From Desulfosporosinus meridiei DSM 13257 (lineage in GTDB: Bacteria; Bacillota; Desulfitobacteriia; Desulfitobacteriales; Desulfitobacteriaceae), in NCBI RefSeq assembly GCF_000231385.2, contig NC_018515.1:1430501-1494500 (forward strand): a DNA stretch of 64,000 bases. Direction: 5' to 3'. Each line of letters starts with the position of its first letter. Position 1 is the first letter of the stretch. Below are positions 15,140-23,945 of this stretch, in pieces. The notes under the pieces are model-generated. The model searched no databases. It was not told where the DNA came from and saw only the letters and a list, made by a program, of their open reading frames with translations. Both the position numbers and the translations under genes were made by a program.

Positions 15140-17344
15140 ATGCTGTTTGAACGGGAAGACTGGAAATTATTCAGGAATATTGAAACCCTGCCCCAAAAGG
15201 CGGGGGTGCCCAAAGATAAGCTGTCACTGCTGGTTTGCAAAGAACTCACGGACAATGCCCTGGATGTGTGCGGTGAGTGTGAAATCGGCTTTGAAGACGG
15301 CTTTTTTTATATCAAAGATCAGGGGCCCGGCATGGATCCCGGCTTGTTTGCCATCAACAGGCCCCTTAAATCCTCCAAATACTTGCGCCTGCCCACCCGG
15401 GGAGCACTGGGGAACGGCCTGCGGGTGGTGGCCGGGGCGGTGGCGGCCACAGGCGGCCGGCTTTTGGTTGCCACCGGGGGGGAAAACTACCGGATCCATT
15501 GCCAAAAGGACGGTTCGGCCCTGACGGAAAGTTTAGGCCCGTACTACGAAGAGGGGACTAAAATCAGCGTTTCCCTGGGCCAAATGGAGATCGATCCGGC
15601 CTGGGCCAACTTGGCGCTGCAATATGCCCGAGGTCAAACCTACCAGGGGAAGACATCCCCTTATTGGTATACCAGCGAAAACTTCTTTGAATTGTTTCAG
15701 GCCTACAGCGGGCCGGTCCGGGAACTGATTGCCCAATTTGACGGCTGCAGTAAGAAAGCCGGGAAACTATCCCGCAGGTATCCCTATGGGGCCGCCGCCG
15801 CTTCCCTGACCTTCGCCGACACGGAAGCACTGCTGGCTGAGCTCAGGACCCTGGTCACGAAAACGAACCCGGAGAGGCTGGGGCGGATCGGTGAGCTGGA
15901 GTACTGGAAAGGCTATTACAGAAGCTGCGGCACCTTTACGGTGGGATCCGTCAGAGGGGTCCATGAGGCAGAAATCCCCTTTGTGGTCGAAACATATGCC
16001 GACTTTGCCGACGAACCCCAGATCACGGTTCTGCTCAATAAGTCCCCGGTGACGGGAGAGGTTCACATCTTCTGTAATAAAAGTGAGCTGAAGATTTTCG
16101 GCTGCGGCTTCAGACATTATTTTAAGGCCAAACCCGCTAGGCTTTTAATCAATGTCATGACGCCTTATGTGCCAATTGTAACGGACGGCAAAGAACCGGA
16201 CCTGGGAGTGATGACCGAGACTATCGGCACCAGTATTACCAAGGCAGTGAACAAAGTGAAAAAGTCCCTCCCCGCCGCCCAGGCGAGAATGAGGTCTCAG
16301 AAAGAAATCGTCGCCGCCTGCCTGGAGGAAGCCATTGCCAAAGCCGGCGGCAATGGGGAATACCGCTTCAGCCTGCGCCAGCTCTATTACGCCGTTCGGC
16401 CTTATGTGATCAGGGAACTGGGCAAAGAACCGGATTACGCCTATTTCTGCAAAGACCTGATCGGCGGTTATGAAACGGAGCACGGCGACATCCCAATGAT
16501 GTACAGGGATGACCGGGGAACTCTGTATCATCCCCATGAAGGCCGGGATATCCCTATCGGCACCATTGCCGTGGAGAATTACCGCAAGCCCGCCTGGACC
16601 TTCAACAAGGTTTTGTATATTGAAAAAGAAGGCTTCTTCAATGTACTTAAAGAGAAGAAGCTTCCGGAGAAATACGATATGGCACTCCTCACCAGCAAGG
16701 GCTACGCCAGCCGGGCAGTCAAGGATTTGCTGGACGCCCTGGGGGAGGACGGGGAAGAAATCACTTTTTTCTGCATTCACGATGCGGATGCCTACGGCAC
16801 AACCATCTACGATACCCTGCAAAATGAAACCAAAGCCAGACCGGGCCGCAAGGTGAAGATCATCAATCTCGGCCTGGAGCCGGAAGAAGCGGTGCTCATG
16901 GGGCTGGAGGTGGAAAAAGTGGAAGTATCAAGCCGCCAGAGAGGCGTGGCCGGCTATATTAGTCCTGCTTGGAAAGACTGGCTGCAAGAATATCGCGTGG
17001 AACTGAACGCCATGAGTACGCCCCAATTCATTGCCTGGCTGGAGGGCAAAATCCGCGCCTATGATCAGGGCAAGGTGATCCCGCCGGAAAAGGTCATGAC
17101 GGAGTACCTGGACGGCAAGCTGCTGGCCGAACTCAAGGAGCGGATTGCCGACCGGATACTTTTGAAAAATAACCATGAGGCTCAGGCAGCGGCAGCCTTC
17201 CGGGAGGTTAAACAAAGCTTCAGTGACCGGCAAATCCGTTTAACGGAGATCGTGCCGGCTGAATTGGCCCGGCAGCCTGTGCAGCTCTGGCGGGAGGTCG
17301 TTGCGGAAGTGGGTGGCGAGGTTTTGCGAAATTGCCCTTTTTGA
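15140..17344 (+). CDS. fused TopoVI-B/TopoVI-A-like topoisomerase (TopoVIII-like)
   Basis: This single 734-residue chain joins a GHKL ATPase to a Spo11/TopoVI-A-like cleavage half. N-terminal marks are KELTDNALDV (N39, N-box), DQGPGM (D60) and TRGALGNGLRVV (G-rich lid). C-terminal marks are FSLRQLYYAVR with the candidate catalytic tyrosine Y417, then a Toprim domain with E495 in YIEKEGF and D548/D550 in HDADAYG. All key residues of a type IIB topoisomerase are present. TopoVIII enzymes are bacterial B-A fusions of this kind, often on mobile elements. AGGAGG lies 14 bases before the ATG, and a short frame ending at 15130 overlaps that site. It is notably GC-rich. Its 3' end is copied elsewhere in the window. 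Confidence 0.8.
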   Translation: MLFEREDWKLFRNIETLPQKAGVPKDKLSLLVCKELTDNALDVCGECEIGFEDGFFYIKDQGPGMDPGLFAINRPLKSSKYLRLPTRGALGNGLRVVAGAVAATGGRLLVATGGENYRIHCQKDGSALTESLGPYYEEGTKISVSLGQMEIDPAWANLALQYARGQTYQGKTSPYWYTSENFFELFQAYSGPVRELIAQFDGCSKKAGKLSRRYPYGAAAASLTFADTEALLAELRTLVTKTNPERLGRIGELEYWKGYYRSCGTFTVGSVRGVHEAEIPFVVETYADFADEPQITVLLNKSPVTGEVHIFCNKSELKIFGCGFRHYFKAKPARLLINVMTPYVPIVTDGKEPDLGVMTETIGTSITKAVNKVKKSLPAAQARMRSQKEIVAACLEEAIAKAGGNGEYRFSLRQLYYAVRPYVIRELGKEPDYAYFCKDLIGGYETEHGDIPMMYRDDRGTLYHPHEGRDIPIGTIAVENYRKPAWTFNKVLYIEKEGFFNVLKEKKLPEKYDMALLTSKGYASRAVKDLLDALGEDGEEITFFCIHDADAYGTTIYDTLQNETKARPGRKVKIINLGLEPEEAVLMGLEVEKVEVSSRQRGVAGYISPAWKDWLQEYRVELNAMSTPQFIAWLEGKIRAYDQGKVIPPEKVMTEYLDGKLLAELKERIADRILLKNNHEAQAAAAFREVKQSFSDRQIRLTEIVPAELARQPVQLWREVVAEVGGEVLRNCPF

Positions 17345-17541
17345 CGGGGATTAAGCTAGCTTACTGAAAGGCGGAACAGCCCGAATTTCCAAATCTCCCT
17401 TTCCGGAGGCATTGAAAGGCATATATGAGCAGCCACTTGAAACCGGAACTCTCTGGGCCTCACCGGCACGCAAATTTATTATGACATCGGACAGACTTTT
17501 TAGAACTCGTTAAACGAACCGCCAGATGAAGATTCCGCACA
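17171..17541. repeat. topoisomerase 3'-end repeat, copy 1 (parent)
   Basis: The last 58 codons of the TopoVI-like gene and about 200 bases of 3' flank recur elsewhere: nearly in full at 45818-46159, the middle part at 10654-10732, and the far part at 25338-25454. The flank carries the shared words TTAAGCTAGCTTACTGAAAG, CCTCACCGGC and GACAGACTTTTT. Function is unknown. Confidence 0.8.
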
Positions 17542-17864
17542 TGACGATACCAATAATCCAAAAAATTACGTACATTACGCTAGCAGTGGAGGAGATTGCA
17601 CTAACTTTGCATCTCAAATGCTTGCGGCAGGTGGAATGACTATGCAGGGGCAGGGTTATAATACGAGAGATTCATCTTGGTATTGGTCAAATGATGGTAT
17701 AACTAGATCTTCCTTCCTATTCATGGCTCTTGGTAACTAATTTCATGAAACACTGGGCGAATTACAATGGTTCGGGTTATCAAAGGGCATATAGTTTTAA
17801 AACTTACTCACTGTCAGTCGCTATGTCAGAAGATGAATATAATCAAGTATTTAAGGATTTATAG
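17541..17864 (+). pseudogene. amidase_6-domain protein, frameshifted fragment
   Basis: The sequence reads NYVHYASSGGDCTNFASQML, the core of the amidase_6 domain with its nucleophile cysteine. One frameshift near 17710 is followed by SWLLVTNFMKHWANYNGSGYQ and a stop at 17862-17864. No signal peptide or start remains. An intact relative is at 21537. Confidence 0.7.
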
Positions 17865-17896
17865 AAGGCGGTTGTCAAGATAGTTGTCGCATTTGA

Positions 17897-17998
17897 CTAA
17901 GATTTAACATAAGGACCAATCCCTTGTTTGACGTGTTCCGGATGACAGGCCTTCGCAGTCTCATAGAGCTTGTGCCGGTTCTCAGGTATCTCATCGCA
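17897..17998 (-). pseudogene. C-terminal scrap, probably of a transposase
   Basis: The minus strand reads DEIPENRHKLYETAKACHP, then EHVKQGIGPYVKS and a stop at 17897. It looks like a true protein end, of the kind seen in IS transposases, but I cannot name the family. A GGGGCC/GGTCCC hairpin with a T-run follows at 18050-18072. Confidence 0.35.
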
Positions 17999-18087
17999 CT
18001 AATGTAGATTTCATATAGTTATTAGGTTTTAAGTATGGTAAATAAACTCAGGGGCCGTGAGGTCCCTTTTTTCGTTGCATCTTATAT

Positions 18088-19836
18088 CCTGAGTTCCCGG
18101 AATTTATAACGAGGGTGCATCTACGCCTAAGGCTTTGTAGATGCCTTCTTGTTTTTTAGTCACCTCACCTAAGATCCGCCCATGCCCGGGAGCTTCAAAC
18201 AGCTCAATTGTATCCAGTTCATCCAACAGGCCCTGCATGGTCCATGTTTCAAAAAAGTCTTGCATCCTGCATTTTCTTTTTTACATCGGATAGATAAATG
18301 AGTGCAATAAACTCAAAAAAAAGCTTGCCGTTTAGAGATAATTCGGATGGAACCTGCATTCTACGGAAATTCAATCTCTCCTTTAGATTACCAAAGGCCT
18401 TCTCGACAATGTCCTTGCTTCGGTAAAGGGACAACGCTTCATAGGGGTCTTTAACTTCATTAGAAAGCAAGGCAAAATAGCCGTAATTCTTTGCTTCCTC
18501 GCGCATCACATCTTCTTTTGGCTTTACTTTACGACCTCTCTTGGGTGTCTCGGTGACTTCAAAATATTTGGTATAGTCCTTTGCACAGTAATCTCGTAGA
18601 TTCCCTTCTTTAAGGTCATTATATAGACTTGTTAGATACTCGTTGGTGTCTATCTGATCCTTGGCAGCTTTCTCGGGATTGTAATATAACAACAGGTAGG
18701 CTCTTCTTTTATCTTTGATGACATCGCCTTTGTAGGGGCGCTCTTGCTCGTAGTTCCACTCGATTGTCCGACACAACCCGTAGGCACCGAACTGAGTCTG
18801 CAGGTTTGACCAAAGTTTTAGGTTTTCTCGGTCTTCATCCAAGACTTCTTTCACATACTTAAGTCCTAACTTTACGCCAATGACGAACTTCTGATGATTC
18901 TTATACAGTTCATCAATGTTGCTTTTGCTGTAGAATCCTCTATCCAGAACTACACTGACTTTTCTGTAACCCATGACGTCGAATTCATGCATCAGTTGTT
19001 TGACGGTCTTCACATCCGTAATATTGCCGGGGAGTTTCCGATAATAAAATGGAAGTCCTGATTCTTCTCCGAAAAGAAGGGCCAGATTGATCTGGGGCAA
19101 TCGATCATTTTCCTTATTTTTGCCCTTTTTAACCTGTTTGAGTACCTCGGAATAACTGGAGATTGTCGTGATGTCGAATGCCCAATATTCCTTTTCAATG
19201 CGTCGCTTTCCTTGCTTTTCGAAAAAAGATATGCGCTCTTTTTTGCTGATGGATTGAAACAGTTCACTGCTTCTCTGTGATGCAATGTCCTTACCATAAG
19301 GATGAATGTGTAACTTTTGCCAATGGGAGAAACGGCTGAGCGAGTTGTTTTCTTCGAGAATCAGATAGTAAGCCAATGACAGGATTTTCTTATACGTATC
19401 AGGAAAGCAGGCTTTCAAATCGGCTTCGACACCAGTTCGCCTACCGATTTGATCCAACAAATAGCATGCTCCGAAGAAACTTCGCTGTATCTTTGTCATA
19501 GGTATGGGTCCGGGTTTGAGAGAGTTTGTTTCAGCTGTTCCCTTGCTCTTCTTATAGGCTCGTGTTGGAATAATCTCTCCGGTTTCGGGATCGACTTTCC
19601 CAATCAAGGTTCTCTTTGCTCTGGACTGTTGTTTTTCTTTGTCCCAAAAAGCTTGGTTCTCATAAGCATATGTAATCCCAGTCGTTTTATTGATTTGATA
19701 GATAATGGACAGAACAACCATCTCCTCGTTATATTTTATAATACATAACGAGGAGAAACTCTATATAATTGGGCTAAAACTCTTTGTTTTTCGGCGATTC
19801 AACACTTTTCATCGTTAGACTTTTCGGGGACTCAGG
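18088..19836 (-). mobile_element. IS1634-like (IS4 superfamily) insertion sequence
   Basis: The ends are inverted copies: CCTGAGTTCCCGG at 18088-18100 and the complement of CGGGGACTCAGG at 19825-19836. Outside them TTATAT occurs on both sides (18082-18087 and 19837-19842), a 6-bp target duplication. The 1749-bp element holds one transposase gene on the minus strand. The flanks are joined across what must have been one TTATAT site. Confidence 0.75.
18104..19721 (-). pseudogene. IS1634-family transposase, frameshifted near its end
   Basis: The main frame gives 490 residues with a DDE catalytic plan: first D in AFDITTISSYSE, second D in VVLDRGFYSKSNIDEL, and E in KDIVEKAFGNLKERLNFRR. It stops at 18249 after MQDARLF, in a run of six T. 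In the next frame the sequence goes on as ETWTMQGLLDELDTIELFEA to a stop at 18104, so the expected protein is about 538 residues. One extra base in the T-run explains this. Because the DDE core is intact, the shorter protein could still be active. An imperfect ATAACGAG/CTCGTTAT repeat lies at the promoter. Confidence 0.75.
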
Positions 19837-20051
19837 TTATATTTTGTAAAAAAGGCTTGTGGTGACCACAAAAGAATTGCGGTATCTTGCAGCATGATTT
19901 TCGGTGCAAAAGTATTTAGATTATTGTATAGTAATTTGCAGAAGATGGTTATGTTTTCCAAGAGAGTTGATCTGAGGATATTGGTGTTCATATATGCTGA
20001 TATCCGGTGGTGCGTCGAGTAGACTTTATTGTATTTAATTGGCTTCGCCAT
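19815..20051 (-). CDS. doubtful small ORF at IS flank
   Basis: This 78-codon frame on the minus strand starts MAKPIKYNKVYSTHHRISAY and runs to the end of the IS element, which supplies its last codons and stop. GGAGG lies about 13 bases before the ATG. It may be the start of a gene cut by the IS1634-like insertion. I recognise no family. The stretch 20052-20290 holds a stub frame MFSYPQKLFFSRSMIQ at 20193 with a good ribosome site and nothing else. Confidence 0.3.
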   Translation of the reverse strand: MAKPIKYNKVYSTHHRISAYMNTNILRSTLLENITIFCKLLYNNLNTFAPKIMLQDTAILLWSPQAFFTKYNLSPRKV

Positions 20052-20341
20052 TTAAATAATGACGCCTCCAAATCATCAATACCCGCAAAGTAACAAATGA
20101 TCTAAAGGCGTTCGCCCCTACACAAATAGTAAGTGTTTTTATATTACACCTACTGGGATATTTGTGAAGGGAGATTTAGAAAAGGAGAGTAATATGTTTT
20201 CGTATCCCCAAAAACTATTTTTTAGTCGTTCTATGATTCAATAGGATTTAGCAAGGATTTTGCTATCTTATTCTGTGAATTCCTAATTAAATATAAGTGA
20301 GCATTCCTGTAGTAGTCAAAAATGAGCTTTGTCAAAAAGAA

Positions 20342-20404
20342 GACCTCACGTTACAATTTGAAAGGACTGTTGGCCAACAGAATCCAATCAAAATAACGGA
20401 GGTC
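20342..20404 (+). ncRNA. structured leader of IS110 element, possible bridge-RNA region
   Basis: GACCTC-A-CGTTA at 20342-20353 pairs with TAACGGAGGTC at 20394-20404, an 11-bp stem with one bulge that also covers the ribosome site of the transposase. Inside it CTGTTGGCCAACAG is a perfect palindrome. IS110-family elements encode a bridge RNA in the non-coding end next to the recombinase gene. Only the folding potential and location are seen; the RNA itself is inferred. Confidence 0.4.
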
Positions 20405-20411
20405 ATCCCAA

Positions 20412-21104
20412 ATGAATTTTACACAAAACGAGAAACTAAATCAACTTTCCGAAAGAAGTATTATTATCGGAGTGGACATCGCCAGCGAGCTTCATTACGC
20501 CAGGGCTTTCGACTGGCGAGGAGTCGAGCTCGGCAAGGTATTCAAGTTTGAAAACAGTGCCGAAGGATTCAAGGACTTCTATACATGGATTGAACGGTTG
20601 AAAAGGCAAGCCGAAAAGGACTGTATAGTGGTAGGCGCAGAACCAACCGGACATTACTGGTTCGGGCTGGCATCATACCTAAAAGAGCAAAGCATTAAAC
20701 TAGTCCTCGTAAACCCATTCCATGTAAAACGAAGCAAGGAACTTGATGACAATCACCCCAGTAAAACGGATGCTAAGGACCCCAAAACAATCGCTAAGCT
20801 GGTCATCGAAGGTAGATACAATGAGCCCTATATACCGGAGGGGATCTATGCAGAACTGCGAATAGCGATGGCTTGCAGGATGCGCAACCAAAAAGAAATG
20901 AGCAGTATAAAAAATCGCATTCAACGGTGGCTCAAAATCTATTTTCCCGAGCATGAAACGGTGTTTGGAAAGTTTGATGCTACGAGTAACATGCTGGTGT
21001 TGCAAGTTGCACCGCTACCTAGGGATATTGAAAGACTAGGAGCAGAAGGAATAAATCAGATTTGGAGAGACAACTGTTCAAAGTTCTTATTCGAGTTGGT
21101 CTAA
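20412..21104 (+). pseudogene. IS110-family transposase, C-terminally truncated
   Basis: The frame has the DEDD RuvC-like domain: SIIIGVDIASELHYARAF, IVVGAEPTGHYWFGLASYL, VNPFHVKRSKELDDNHPSK and TDAKDPKTIAKL carry the acidic residues. It breaks off at about residue 220 in KFLFELV. The second domain with the catalytic serine (Transposase_20) is absent, so it cannot move on its own. Typical length is over 350. A GGAGGTC site precedes the ATG. Confidence 0.85.
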
Positions 21105-21320
21105 TTGGGGGTTCAGAACCACACATTTGCTCCTAACTCGACGTTAATCGAGGAATGGCAATACAAGATGCTTCGTACTGATGTTCTCTAATATACGAAC
21201 CGAGATTATATTTGGAATATGGGGATCTGGATGAGTTATGTAACATAAACAAATTTTACCGATGATGGGTTTTTGGCTACTTTATCATAGTGTTAATTAC
21301 TGGACTCAACCCCAAATTTA

Positions 21321-21434
21321 GAAGTTGTTACCTATGTTTTTAAGAATACTAATTATATTGATGCTAAAGAATTCGACAGTATTTACCATGAAATTTGGTA
21401 TTTTAATGAAAATTTTTTATATAGTGGAAAATAA
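21321..21434 (+). pseudogene. protein-like remnant before the amidase gene
   Basis: The frame reads EVVTYVFKNTNYIDAKEFDS, then IYHEIWYFNENFLYSGK and a stop. It resembles the KYTNLEASNNFDSIYTELW segment of the next gene, so it may be a piece of another amidase_6-type protein. The rest of 21105-21536 shows no gene. Confidence 0.3.
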
Positions 21435-21536
21435 GCAAGCGGGAGGATTGCTACAAGTTTGGTATAAGGAAACGCTTGTCCCAACAGGAGTTTGGTGAAC
21501 GATGAGAGTCAATAAAAACACAAGGGGGATATTCAA

Positions 21537-22250
21537 ATGAAAAGGTTATGCTTCTTACTAGCAGTATTATTACTTACTTCAATAGGTACATGCCCAAGTG
21601 CACTCGCCGTAAGTTATGAATTTACAAATTCAAATCCAAATGTAAATTCTGAACTAAATAGAGGAAATGCGGCCGATTATGCGGTAGATTTTGCAAGAAA
21701 ACCGGGGAATACAGACGACTATGCAAGTTACGGAAGTGGTACATTAGGTGGGGATTGTACAAATTTTGTCTCTCAGGTACTAAGAGGAGGGGGGATGAAC
21801 TTCCACGGAACAAAAGGAAGTAACATATTTACCCAAGATTGGTATTATTACGGGCCTAATATTCCGCCTGCTACACAACCAAGAACTTCAACATGGACTG
21901 GAGCACACGAGTTTAGAAAACACTGGGGCACCGTAGATGGAGTTGGAGGCAAAAAAGCCTATCAAATGGTGAAATATACCAATCTTGAAGCAAGTAATAA
22001 TTTTGACAGTATATATACTGAACTTTGGCCTGGTGATATAATACAATTTACTGACGCTAATGGTTTGACTGGTCATTCAATTGTTATCTGGAAATATGGT
22101 ATGGTTGATGGTGTGAAAACAATGAATTATGCTCAACATTCTACCGATAATGGGACTTGGGATTGGGCACTTGACTTGAGAACAAGGCTTTCGAATAACA
22201 AAAATAATCCTGGCTTTACCTATACTTTAAAAATGAGAAATGGTTCATAA
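21537..22250 (+). CDS. secreted amidase_6-domain protein
   Basis: The 237-residue protein has a signal peptide (residues 1-24, cleaved near ALA-VS) and the amidase_6 fold, a papain-like domain thought to cut peptide or amide bonds in cell-wall material. C74 in GGDCTNFVSQVLRGGG is the nucleophile and H180 in GLTGHSIVIW the likely base; AQHSTDN is the third conserved site. GGGGG lies before the ATG. The next gene, 48 bases on, encodes a secreted helical protein, so the two probably form an operon. A broken relative is at 17541. Confidence 0.85.
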   Translation: MKRLCFLLAVLLLTSIGTCPSALAVSYEFTNSNPNVNSELNRGNAADYAVDFARKPGNTDDYASYGSGTLGGDCTNFVSQVLRGGGMNFHGTKGSNIFTQDWYYYGPNIPPATQPRTSTWTGAHEFRKHWGTVDGVGGKKAYQMVKYTNLEASNNFDSIYTELWPGDIIQFTDANGLTGHSIVIWKYGMVDGVKTMNYAQHSTDNGTWDWALDLRTRLSNNKNNPGFTYTLKMRNGS

Positions 22251-22298
22251 TATAATATCATTATGTAAGAATAGTTATACTAATAGGAGGCTTTAAAA

Positions 22299-22853
22299 AT
22301 GAAAATTAAATTAAAAGTATTATCAATAGTTACGGTATCAGCAATCTTGCTTAGTCTTAGTTCCTATGCGGCTTTTGCAATAAAATCAGACATTGAAGCT
22401 AAAAAAGAAAAACTTGAAAATTATCAAATTGAATACAGGGATAAGCAACGTAAAATTGAGGCAGAAATTAGATCTATGCCCAGAAACTCTGAGGAAGACT
22501 GGGAAAAAATTAGGGAGGCTGAACGTAAACTCAAAGATATGCCTATGTCACCAGAAGCTGATCAGTTAGTACGTGAATTATCAACACCAAGCCCTGAACA
22601 ACCCAAAAAAGACCTAGAAATTAGAATTTTTTATTCAAGAGACAGCCTAGAGACTGCACCAAATTATGCAGGCCTTGCAAAACTTGAAAAAGATCCCGTG
22701 AATAAAGAAAAATACGAAAAGTCTGCTAAAATTATGGAGCAGAAAAAACTTCTACTCGATCAAGTAGAAAAAGATTTTAAAGAAGGTAAAGGAACTTTTG
22801 AAGAATGGAATAAGCGTATTGATGAATTAATGGCAATTGATCAGTGCCGCTAA
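22299..22853 (+). CDS. secreted coiled-coil protein, unknown function
   Basis: AGGAGG precedes the ATG. The 184-residue protein has a signal peptide (residues 1-28, ending YAAFA) and then is almost wholly charged and helical, with K/E-rich heptads at about 30-80 and 130-180 separated by a proline-rich turn. No domain is recognised. Its place directly after the secreted amidase suggests a partner or inhibitor of that enzyme outside the membrane, but this is only context. Confidence 0.65.
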   Translation: MKIKLKVLSIVTVSAILLSLSSYAAFAIKSDIEAKKEKLENYQIEYRDKQRKIEAEIRSMPRNSEEDWEKIREAERKLKDMPMSPEADQLVRELSTPSPEQPKKDLEIRIFYSRDSLETAPNYAGLAKLEKDPVNKEKYEKSAKIMEQKKLLLDQVEKDFKEGKGTFEEWNKRIDELMAIDQCR

Positions 22854-23063
22854 AAATTCAATTTTAAAAAATATAACGCTACTACTAAGACATGGCTTTT
22901 TGTGACTTGAGTTTTTTAATAACTACGATTATATAGTTAATATATTAATCTATTTAAAATTAATAGCATCAGTAGCGTTCATTTGAACTGAGACCTATAT
23001 CCCAGACACAACAATTAAAAGCCTTCCCATGGTAGAATTAATCTACTGAGGGAGGGCAATTTT

Positions 23064-23325
23064 ATGGGAAAAAAGGCGAGAAATAAGTTAGTTATCCTCC
23101 AGAAATCATACTTGAGGCCATACGGCTTCATTTTGAGGAAGGCATACCTAACTATTAATGGAATAACTAGTGACGTCATTAATGCCTGGTTAAGAGAGTA
23201 TTAAAGGGAAGAAGAGATTTTTCCACTGATAAGAGTCAATCTCGACTAACATATACGCCGGAAATCAAGTTGAAAGCTGCAAGGTTACATGTGGAAATGT
23301 GCCTTAGAGCACATAAACTAATCCT
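23064..23325 (+). pseudogene. IS3-type OrfA transposase remnant
   Basis: After GAGGGAGGG comes MGKKARNKLV, then in shifted frames PPEIILEAIRLHFEEGIPNY, GITSDVINAWLREY, and finally YTPEIKLKAARLHVEMCL. Together they make a helix-turn-helix protein like OrfA of IS3 elements. At least three frame changes are needed, and there is no OrfB after it. Confidence 0.55.
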
Positions 23326-23406
23326 TGTATAAACAATTCCCGTTTATTATGTGGCAAACAGTCAATGTCTGCTTTATCCACTATAAACTAATGCGAGGAT
23401 GTGTTT

Positions 23407-23692
23407 ATGCTCAAAATTGTTTTTCCTATTTGCTGTGGAGTTGATGTCCACAAGAAGTTTGTTGTCGCAACGATTGGTACTACGAACAAATCGGGGGTTA
23501 CGGATTACCAAACGAGGCAATTTTCAACCTTTACCGAAAATTTATCACCAACTTTTAGATTGGTTGAAAGCTCAAGCTTGTAAACATGTCTGTATGGAGT
23601 CTACAGGCAAGTACTGGCACCCAGTTTTCAATGTTTTGGAAGACTACTGTGATGTTGTCGTTGTCAATCCAAAGTATCTCCCAATCGATTAG
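23407..23692 (+). pseudogene. second IS110-family transposase, frameshifted fragment
   Basis: The frame begins MLKIVFPICCGVDVHKKFVV, the start of the DEDD domain. After a frameshift near 23540 it continues HQLLDWLKAQACKHVCMEST and GKYWHPVFNVLEDYCDVVVV, ending at 23692. The rest of the protein is missing. The direct repeat ATAAACTAAT occurs twice upstream, in the leader where an IS110 bridge RNA would lie. Confidence 0.7.
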
Positions 23693-23784
23693 TTATTTAA
23701 TTTTAATTATATATAAAATTCCGACTTATTGGATATGCATTGGTAGAATTTTTGTTAAGTAGAATAAGAGAACTTTACAAAATA

Positions 23785-23905
23785 ATGGATAGAGATAGTT
23801 AAATCTTATGCCCCGTCAGATGAACAAGATATTTAGAAACCCGTTGCAAATACGCTAGGTATCCGACACATATTGCCTTTGCTGTTGAAGAAGATTATTG
23901 TGTTA
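23785..23905 (+). pseudogene. VOC-protein remnant, copy of 14665-14780
   Basis: The codons WIEIVK, PSDEQD and ANTLGIRHI match the VOC protein at 14472, and the DNA is nearly the same over about 95 bases. A stop and a two-base insertion break it. No start or end remains. Confidence 0.7.
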
Positions 23906-23945
23906 TTATTGGAGGTAGATAATGAATCGCATTTAATCGCAGAGG

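Noticed and set aside
19010-19297. 95-codon frame inside the IS1634 transposase
   Set aside because: It is a shadow of the transposase in another frame.
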